A program made the position numbers and the translations under genes. 64,000 nucleotides of DNA from Thiobacillus sp. (GTDB lineage: Bacteria; Pseudomonadota; Gammaproteobacteria; Burkholderiales; Thiobacillaceae), in NCBI RefSeq assembly GCF_018780105.1, contig NZ_JADMKC010000002.1:186001-250000 (forward strand), written 5' to 3'. Shown here one piece after another: positions 57,272 through 64,000 of this stretch. Within the stretch, counting starts at the first letter, position 1. Every line of letters begins with the position of its first letter. The notes beneath the pieces are model-generated. The model did no database searches and was not told where the DNA came from. It saw nothing but the letters and a program-made list of their open reading frames with translations.

Positions 57272-58803
57272 GTACCCCGCACGCCCTGGCGCTGCAAGCC
57301 ATCAATGTCAGCAAGCGCTTCGGCGCCCTGCAGGCGCTGGACCAGGTTTCGCTGAAGCTGCGGCAGGGCAGCATCCATGCCTTGCTGGGCGAAAACGGCG
57401 CCGGCAAGAGCACGCTGGTGAAATGCATCGTCGGCTTTTACACGCCCGACGACGGCGAGGTGTTGCTGGGCGAGCGTCAACAGGCCATCGGCAATCCACG
57501 CGATGCGCACGAGCTCGGCATCGGCATGGTCTACCAGCACTTCACCCTGATTCCAAACATGAGTGTGCTGGAAAATCTGGTGCTGGCGCGGCCGCACCTG
57601 CCCGCGGTGATCGACTGGAAAAAGGAACGCCAGGCGATTGCCGAACGCATGCAGAGCATGCCCTTCCAGCTGCCGCTCGACGCCTCGGTAAACCATCTGG
57701 CCGCAGGCGAAAAGCAGAAACTGGAAATCGTCAAACAGCTGCTGCTCGGCGTGAAGGTGCTGATCCTCGACGAACCCACCTCGGTGCTGACGCCGGACGA
57801 GGCCGACGAAGTGCTGGGGCGCATCCGCGAGATGACGCGCGCGGCCGGACTCAGCGTGCTGATCATCACCCACAAGTTCCGCGAGGTGATGACTTACGCC
57901 GACGACGTCACAGTGCTGCGCCGCGGCAAATTCGCCGGTTCGGCCGAGGTCGCCGGCGTCGACATCCGGCAGCTGGCGGAAATGATGGTGGGCAGCGAGT
58001 TTTCCCAGACTGCGCTGGCCCGCGCGGCGGTGGCGGAGCAGCCGCTGAAGCTCGGCATCGACGCGCTCAGCGTGGCGGACGACAGCGGCATGTCCGCGGT
58101 GCACGCGCTGTCGTTGCAGGTGAAGGCGGGCGAGATCGTCGGCATCGCCGGCGTTTCCGGCAACGGCCAGCGCGAGCTGGTGGAGGCGCTGGCCGGCCAG
58201 CGGCCGCCGAGCGGCGGCACGATCCGCGTCATGGGCGAGACCTACAGTGGGCGTCGCCGCGAACTGCTGCGCCACGGCTTCCACTGCCTGCCCGAGGAGC
58301 CGCTGCGCAACGCCAGCGTGCCGCGCATGAGCGTGGCGGAGAACCTCGCCTTTCGCCACTACGACCAGCGGCCTTTCAGCCTGTACGGCTTGCTGCGCCG
58401 CAGTCGCATGGCCGCCGCCGCGGTGCAGGCCATTGCCGATTTCAAGGTGCGCCCGCCGCTGCCCAATGCGCCCATCGGCGACCTTTCGGGCGGCAACGTG
58501 CAGCGCGCCATCCTGGCTCGCGAACTGGGCGAACAGCCCAATGTGCTGGTGGTGGCCAACCCCTGCTTCGGCCTCGATTTCACCGCCGTGACCGAAATTC
58601 ACGCCCGCATCATGGCGGCGCGCAACGCCGGTGCGGCCGTGCTGCTGGTGAGCGAGGACCTCGACGAAATTCTCGAACTGGCCGACCGCATTCATGTCAT
58701 GTCCGGCGGACGGCTGGTCTACGAGACCACACCCGCCGCGGCCGACCCCATTGTGATGGGCCGCCACATGGCGGGCCACGGAGAAACCGCTCATGCAGAT
58801 TGA
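57268..58803 (+). CDS. Double ABC ATP-binding protein of the BMP-type transporter
   Basis: [13 protein letters not shown] ... [16 protein letters not shown] ... second degenerate half [16 protein letters not shown] ... [16 protein letters not shown]. Confidence 0.92.
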   Translation: MSTPHALALQAINVSKRFGALQALDQVSLKLRQGSIHALLGENGAGKSTLVKCIVGFYTPDDGEVLLGERQQAIGNPRDAHELGIGMVYQHFTLIPNMSVLENLVLARPHLPAVIDWKKERQAIAERMQSMPFQLPLDASVNHLAAGEKQKLEIVKQLLLGVKVLILDEPTSVLTPDEADEVLGRIREMTRAAGLSVLIITHKFREVMTYADDVTVLRRGKFAGSAEVAGVDIRQLAEMMVGSEFSQTALARAAVAEQPLKLGIDALSVADDSGMSAVHALSLQVKAGEIVGIAGVSGNGQRELVEALAGQRPPSGGTIRVMGETYSGRRRELLRHGFHCLPEEPLRNASVPRMSVAENLAFRHYDQRPFSLYGLLRRSRMAAAAVQAIADFKVRPPLPNAPIGDLSGGNVQRAILARELGEQPNVLVVANPCFGLDFTAVTEIHARIMAARNAGAAVLLVSEDLDEILELADRIHVMSGGRLVYETTPAAADPIVMGRHMAGHGETAHAD

Positions 58804-59464
58804 CGCCCGCCCCTATGCCTACGCCCTGCCCGAGCGGCCACCGGCATTGGTCATCATCGACATGCAACGGGATTTTGTGGAACCCGGCGGCTTCGGCGAC
58901 GCCCTCGGCAACGACGTCGGCCGGCTGCAGGCCTGCGTGCCGGTGATCGCCCGCTTGCTGGCGACCGCGCGGCGTCTGGGTATGCCGGTGATCCACACGC
59001 GCGAGGCGCACCGGCCGGATTTGTCCGACTGTCCGTCGTCGAAGCGGCTGCGCGGCGACTGCCGGCTCAGGATCGGCGATGCGGGTCCGATGGGGCGGCT
59101 GCTGGTGGATGGCGAGCCGGGCAATGCCATCATCGAGGCGCTGGCGCCGGCGCCGGGCGAGGTCGAACTGGTGAAGCCGGGCAAAGGCGCGTTCTACGCC
59201 ACGCCATTGCAGGAAATCCTGCAGCAGCTTGGCGTGAGCCACCTGCTGTTTACTGGCGTCACCACCGAGGTGTGCGTGCAGACCACGATGCGCGAGGCCA
59301 ACGACCGCGGCTACAGCTGCCTGCTGGTCGAGGACGGCACCGAGAGTTATTTTCCCGAATTCAAACAGGCCACGCTGGACATGATCACCGCACAGGGCGG
59401 CATCGTCGGCTGGACGGCAACCTGCGCGGCCGTGTGCACCGGACTGGAACGGGCGTATGGCTGA
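58793..59464 (+). CDS. Second isochorismatase-fold cysteine hydrolase (candidate triuret/guanylurea-type hydrolase)
   Basis: [29 protein letters not shown] ... [14 protein letters not shown] ... [34 protein letters not shown]; triad intact. Confidence 0.85.
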   Translation: MQIDARPYAYALPERPPALVIIDMQRDFVEPGGFGDALGNDVGRLQACVPVIARLLATARRLGMPVIHTREAHRPDLSDCPSSKRLRGDCRLRIGDAGPMGRLLVDGEPGNAIIEALAPAPGEVELVKPGKGAFYATPLQEILQQLGVSHLLFTGVTTEVCVQTTMREANDRGYSCLLVEDGTESYFPEFKQATLDMITAQGGIVGWTATCAAVCTGLERAYG

Positions 59465-59813
59465 GCGCGCGCCCCGACTGGTACTGAAAGATCTGGCATC
59501 CATTCCCCTGCGGCTCGGCGAGTTCGCCTGGGAGTCCCTCGGTCCCGGCGTGGAACTCAGCCGTCTCTATCAGGATGCGGCGGGCAATACCAAGCTCGCC
59601 CTGCTGCGCTACGCGCCCGGCGCGACCGTGCCCGAGCACCTGCACACCGGCATGGAATACATCCAGATCCTGGCCGGTTCCCAGCAGGACGAACGCGGGG
59701 TATACCGCGCCGGCACCCTGCTGGTGAGCATACCCGGCACGCGCCACAGCATCGCCAGTCCCGAAGGCTGCATCGCACTGGCAATGTGGGAAGCGCCCGT
59801 GCATTTTGTGTAG
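59457..59813 (+). CDS. ChrR-like cupin domain protein
   Basis: [66 protein letters not shown]. Confidence 0.85.
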   Translation: MAERAPRLVLKDLASIPLRLGEFAWESLGPGVELSRLYQDAAGNTKLALLRYAPGATVPEHLHTGMEYIQILAGSQQDERGVYRAGTLLVSIPGTRHSIASPEGCIALAMWEAPVHFV

Positions 59814-59836
59814 AGTGGAGCGTTTTCAATACCCGC

Positions 59837-59870
59837 GGGTGGCCGGCCTGCCGCAGGCCGGCGCCCACCC
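59837..59870. repeat. Hairpin just upstream of atzF
   Basis: GGGTGG-CCGGCCTG-CCG-CAGGCCGG-cgc-CCACCC. Confidence 0.5.
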
Positions 59871-59882
59871 AGACCGACCGAC

Positions 59883-61676
59883 ATGATCCCCAATCTGAAT
59901 ATCGCCACGCTCCGTCGCCGCTATCAATCCGGCGACCTCACTCCGCTTGCCCTGGTGGACGACCTGCTTGCCCGCATGGCTGGCGAGGACACGCATGCCA
60001 TCTGGATCAGCCGCCTCGACGCCGAGACCCTGCGCGACTACGCCCGCAAGCTCGAAGGCAAGGACCCGGCGAGCCTGCCGCTGTACGGCATTCCCTTCGC
60101 CATCAAGGACAACATCGACCTCGCCGGCCTACCGACCACCGCCGCCTGCCCCGAATTCGCCTACACGCCCGAACGCAGCGCGACGGTCGTGCAGCGCCTC
60201 ATCGATGCCGGCGCCATTCCAGTTGGGAAAGCCAACCTCGACCAGTTCGCCACCGGATTGAACGGCACCCGCTCGCCCTACGGCGCCTGCCGCAACGCCT
60301 TCAACCCCGACTACATTTCCGGAGGCTCCAGTTCCGGCTCGGCAGTTGCGGTCGCGCTCGGCCTCGCGAGCTTTTCGCTTGGCACCGACACCGCCGGCTC
60401 CGGCCGTGTGCCGGCCGCGTTCAACCATCTGGTCGGCCACAAGCCGAGCTGCGGTGCGCTTTCCACGCGCGGCGTGGTGCCCGCCTGTCATTCGCTCGAC
60501 GCCGTGTCGATCTTTGCGCTGACCGCCGAGGACGCCGAGCGCGTGCTGGCGGTGGCCGCCGGCTTCGATGCCGAGGATGAATATTCAAGGCCGCTGGCGC
60601 CGCACGGCTTCGACTTCGGCCGCGCCGCGCATTTCAGATTCGGCGTGCCGAAGCAACAGGATCTGGCGTTCTTCGGCAACGCCGAGGCCGAGCGCCTGTT
60701 CGATGAAGCCGTGGCACGCATGCAGGCGCTCGGCGGCACGCCGGTCGAAATCGACTTCGCACCGTTTCTGCAGACCGCGCGCCTGCTGTACGGCGGCCCC
60801 TGGGTGGCCGAGCGCTACCTCGCCATCCGCGACTTCTTCGACGCGCAGTCCGACAAGGTCTTTCCGCCGGTGCGCGACATCATCGCCGGCGGTCGCGCCA
60901 TCAGCGCCGCCGACACCTTCGCCCACCTCTACAAACTGCGTGCGTTCAAGCGCACCTGCGATGCGGTGTGGAACGACATCGACGTGCTGCTCACCCCCAC
61001 CGCCGGCACGATCTATCGCATCGAAGACATGCAGGCCGACCCCATCCGCCTCAATTCCAATCTCGGTTACTACACCAACTTCATGAACCTGCTCGACCTC
61101 GCCGCCACCGCCGTGCCGGCCGGGTTCCAGCACGACGGCCTGCCGTTCGGCGTCACCCTGATCGCGCCGCCGCATCAGGACGGCCCGCTGCTGCATCTGG
61201 CTTCCAGAATGCAGCAGGCGCTCGGCGGCAAAACGGGCGCCACCGCGCACCCGCTGCCTGCTGCCGAAGCCCTGAACCTGCTGGCGAGCGGCCAGGTGCG
61301 CGTCGCCGTCGTCGGCGCCCACCTTTCCGGCCTGCCGCTCAACCCCCAGCTCACCGAACGCCGTGCGCGCAGGATTGCCACGACGCAGACCGCGCCGAAA
61401 TACCGCCTCTACGCCCTGCCCGACGGCAAGCGCCCCGGCCTGATCAAAGTGGAAAGCGGTGGCGCCGCCATCGCCTGCGAAGTCTGGGAAATGCCCGCCG
61501 CCGCCTTCGGCACCTTCGTCGCCGGCATCGCCGCGCCGCTCGGCATCGGCACGCTGGAACTGGCCGATGGCACCACCGTGAACGGCTTTATCTGCGAAGG
61601 CCTCGGCGTGGCCGGCGCGCAGGACATTACGGAATTCGGGGGGTGGCGGGCGTGGTTGGCGTCACGGGATGTATGA
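59883..61676 (+). CDS. atzF: Allophanate hydrolase
   Basis: Amidase signature GIPFAIKDNIDLAGLPTTAACPEFAY ... SGGSSSGSAVAVALGLASFSLGTDTAGSGRVPAAFN; C-terminal allophanate hydrolase domain. Confidence 0.93.
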   Translation: MIPNLNIATLRRRYQSGDLTPLALVDDLLARMAGEDTHAIWISRLDAETLRDYARKLEGKDPASLPLYGIPFAIKDNIDLAGLPTTAACPEFAYTPERSATVVQRLIDAGAIPVGKANLDQFATGLNGTRSPYGACRNAFNPDYISGGSSSGSAVAVALGLASFSLGTDTAGSGRVPAAFNHLVGHKPSCGALSTRGVVPACHSLDAVSIFALTAEDAERVLAVAAGFDAEDEYSRPLAPHGFDFGRAAHFRFGVPKQQDLAFFGNAEAERLFDEAVARMQALGGTPVEIDFAPFLQTARLLYGGPWVAERYLAIRDFFDAQSDKVFPPVRDIIAGGRAISAADTFAHLYKLRAFKRTCDAVWNDIDVLLTPTAGTIYRIEDMQADPIRLNSNLGYYTNFMNLLDLAATAVPAGFQHDGLPFGVTLIAPPHQDGPLLHLASRMQQALGGKTGATAHPLPAAEALNLLASGQVRVAVVGAHLSGLPLNPQLTERRARRIATTQTAPKYRLYALPDGKRPGLIKVESGGAAIACEVWEMPAAAFGTFVAGIAAPLGIGTLELADGTTVNGFICEGLGVAGAQDITEFGGWRAWLASRDV

Positions 61677-61767
61677 CAGCGAACGACCCAAAGCGGGAGA
61701 TAACCGGTGCTGCGCGGCTCTATCGCCCAGCGACCGAAGGGAGCGAGGTTGAGCGCCGGGTTGGAAA

Positions 61768-62451
61768 TTATTTGCGAAGCAACCCACGTTCTGAAACCGC
61801 CTTCTCGACATTTGGCAGCCACACTCGAACGTCTTTGATAAGTCCTTCGAGAAACCCAGCTTCAATTTCGATGCTGTCGCCGAGAAAGTTGAGGTTTGAT
61901 ACTTTGATTCCCGGGAGAGCTATTAAGGCTTGGCGTAACTCGGGCTGATATTGATAAGACGCAAGCAGACCCGCCGCATGGACGATGCAGTTACGAACCT
62001 GACTTAGTGTTTCGAGAAGCACAATCTTCTGCTCGAGGCCGAGTGCCGCTTCCCTGCTCAACACCGATAGCACGTGAGCAGCCTCGTTCTTCTTCTTTGG
62101 CTTCGTTGGGAACTCGAAAGCCGATTGTCTCTTTAATGCCAGCACGACCCACTCGACAGTTGTAATCAGCGCGATAAGCCCAGCATACCGAACGCGCTGC
62201 GTAAGGCTGACGTCAAATCGATATTCCACACCTTCAAGTATCTGGTCTCGGTACTGTGCTTCCAGTCTGGGGTCATCAAATTCGGTGTCGTTGCATTTTT
62301 GCTCCGCACGCCGAAGCTCTCGATGCTTCTGCCATCCAATGTTGCTTTCTGAAAACTCGATGAAGTCATCCACGTCTCCAAGCATCGTCAAGGTATCGAT
62401 ACCAAAGAAAGTTTGGTCGAGAAACGTATTGAGGTCGAGTTTGGCGCTCAT
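61768..62451 (-). CDS. Hypothetical protein with RX4H motif (HEPN-like candidate)
   Basis: LLETLSQVRNCIVHAAGLL; composition visibly less GC-rich than neighbours. Confidence 0.55.
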   Translation of the reverse strand: MSAKLDLNTFLDQTFFGIDTLTMLGDVDDFIEFSESNIGWQKHRELRRAEQKCNDTEFDDPRLEAQYRDQILEGVEYRFDVSLTQRVRYAGLIALITTVEWVVLALKRQSAFEFPTKPKKKNEAAHVLSVLSREAALGLEQKIVLLETLSQVRNCIVHAAGLLASYQYQPELRQALIALPGIKVSNLNFLGDSIEIEAGFLEGLIKDVRVWLPNVEKAVSERGLLRK

Positions 62452-62837
62452 GGGCGGCGGCACGTCAAAATACAGGGCATCAGCATACACCGAGGTCGCC
62501 TGAACGGCAGCTCTATGGCGCTGTCGCCAAGGGCCGCTTCTGACCGAACCCAGAGAAAATATTTTCCCTAAGCGGACATTTGGGTGAATGCCCGCTTTCA
62601 GCCATTTTGCTTATCCGACCCCGATCCCGATCCGGTAGCCGATCAGGCTGACCGCTCCATATGCCCGGCTGAATCCACAGGCCAAAGCTACCGTTCTGCA
62701 GAAATCCGTGGTCTGATCCCCATTGTTCCGGGCGCGCGCTATGGTTGATCGTTGCATGTCACCGTACTTGCACTTATGTTTGTATATGTGAGGCTGCAGA
62801 ACGACCCGATCACGCCGCTTATCATGGAGGGCAGGAG

Positions 62838-64000
62838 ATGCCAGCCAACGACGCTGTAAAAAGTACGTCTGGAGTGGCGCTCCTGCCCCACGAGGTGGGG
62901 ACGATTGTTGAGCACATGTTCAATGGCATGGCTTACGGCAAGATGCTGTTCGAGAATGGGCAGCCCAGCGATTTCATCTATCTCTATACCAATCCGGCCT
63001 TTGAAACGCTGACCGGCCTCTCGGGCGTGGTCGGCCGGCGCGTCAGCGACGTCATCCCGGGTATCCGCGAATCCGACCCTTTGTTGTTCGATATTTTTGG
63101 CCGTGTCGCCAGGGGCGGCAAACCGGAGAAATTCGAAATCCATGTCGAAGCACTCGGCGCATGGTTTTCGATCACGGTTTACAACCCCAAACTCGACCAC
63201 TTCGTTGCCGTATTCGAGGCGATTACCGAGCGCAAGCTGGCGGAGCGGAATTTGCTGCGGGCCAACGAACGGCTGTCGCTGGCGCAACGTACGGCAGGTG
63301 CAGGGGTGTGGGACTGGGACATTCCGAATGGGACGCTCACCTGGTCGGATGAGCTCTTTCATCTGTTCGGACTGGATCCCGCCACCGCGATCGCCTCTTT
63401 CGATACGTGGCGAAGCGTGGTGCATCCGGAGGATAGGCAAAGAGCCGAAGACGTGATCTTGGCCTGCATCCGCGATCACGTGCCCCTCTTCAACGAATAC
63501 CGAATCGTTTTGCCGACCGGGGAGGTGCGTTGGGTCGATGCGTTCGGCGACACCGCCTACGATACGGGCGGCAACGCACAGCGCATGACCGGCATCTGCA
63601 TCGATACGACCGCGCGCAAGCAGGCCGAAGCGCAGATCGAATTTCTGGCCCATCACGACCATCTGACCCGGCTGCCGAACCGTTTCGTGGCGAAGGAACG
63701 GCTGAAAATGGCCATGGCCTATGCAGACCGCGCCAATGAATACGTCGCGCTGCTGTTTCTCGACCTCGACAGCTTCAAGGCGATCAACGACTCTCTCGGC
63801 CACAACATGGGCGACTTGCTGCTGGTCGAGGTGTCGCGACGCCTGCAAGCCTGTCTGCGGGAAACCGACACCGTCAGCCGGCAGGGCGGTGACGAGTTTT
63901 TGATCATCCTCACGCACATCCAGGATATCGACGCCGTGACGGGCAGCGCCGCCAAGATTGTCGACGCGCTGGCGGCTCCGTGCGAGATCGAGGGCCATGC
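62838..64000 (+). CDS. PAS-PAS-GGDEF signalling protein, truncated at window end
   Basis: MPANDAVKSTSGVALLPHEVGTIVEHMFNGMAYGKMLFENGQPSDFIYLYTNPAF ... HHDHLTRLPNRF ... LFLDLDSFKAINDSLGHNMGD ... GGDEFLIIL, no stop before 64000. Confidence 0.88.
   Translation, partial: MPANDAVKSTSGVALLPHEVGTIVEHMFNGMAYGKMLFENGQPSDFIYLYTNPAFETLTGLSGVVGRRVSDVIPGIRESDPLLFDIFGRVARGGKPEKFEIHVEALGAWFSITVYNPKLDHFVAVFEAITERKLAERNLLRANERLSLAQRTAGAGVWDWDIPNGTLTWSDELFHLFGLDPATAIASFDTWRSVVHPEDRQRAEDVILACIRDHVPLFNEYRIVLPTGEVRWVDAFGDTAYDTGGNAQRMTGICIDTTARKQAEAQIEFLAHHDHLTRLPNRFVAKERLKMAMAYADRANEYVALLFLDLDSFKAINDSLGHNMGDLLLVEVSRRLQACLRETDTVSRQGGDEFLIILTHIQDIDAVTGSAAKIVDALAAPCEIEGH

Noticed and set aside
52642-61676. Cyanuric acid/s-triazine degradation operon
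   Set aside because: No AtzD/TrzD-type cyanuric acid hydrolase is visible; only the lower-pathway BiuH-like and AtzF steps are supported
62500-62760. Possible transposon remnant or repeat before the PAS-GGDEF gene
   Set aside because: Some repeat-like phrases (GGCCGCTTCTGACCGAA, AGCGGACATT) but no clear inverted repeats, transposase fragment or target duplication

Overview
The window is a GC-rich, gene-dense proteobacterial chromosome segment; protein character suggests an autotrophic betaproteobacterium, though taxonomy is inferred. The left part (1-38 kb) is mostly housekeeping or ordinary accessory genes: cytochrome c tail, PEP-CTERM protein, DMT transporter, C13 peptidase, PhnD-like SBP, lytic transglycosylase, AsnB/AsnO-type amidotransferase, HIT protein, SrkA-like kinase, class II RNR, patatin, HDOD protein, AI-2E transporter, MobA, ArnT-like protein, M48 protease, a PAS-GGDEF-EAL receptor, rpmE, zwf, VIT1, ComM and UbiK. 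Within it, an IclR-controlled operon (18.6-26.5 kb) joins a divergent phosphoketolase/transketolase-like ThDP enzyme and a DUF1537 kinase to glycolate oxidase genes (glcD-glcE-VOC-glcF). The most interesting region is a nitrogen-scavenging island of about 23 kb (38.3-61.7 kb). It contains a TorF-like porin-glnK-amtB operon with a sigma54-like promoter. Next is a guanidine-utilisation operon with a sigma54-like promoter followed by a guanidine-I (ykkC) riboswitch, encoding an ABC transporter, a creatininase-family protein, a glutamine-synthetase-like protein, two DUF1989 proteins and a carboxylase. A second, different guanidine riboswitch candidate (guanidine-II/mini-ykkC) sits directly before the carboxylase. 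The last part is a GntR-linked operon with a sigma54-like promoter and a GTTGTATACAAC palindrome, encoding a Tsx-like channel, a BMP-type ABC transporter, two isochorismatase-fold hydrolases (one BiuH-like), a cupin and allophanate hydrolase. Guanidine and a ureide (biuret, triuret or guanylurea) appear to converge on one allophanate hydrolase. No tRNA, rRNA, CRISPR array or intact IS element was recognised. All calls are by eye; no searches were run.
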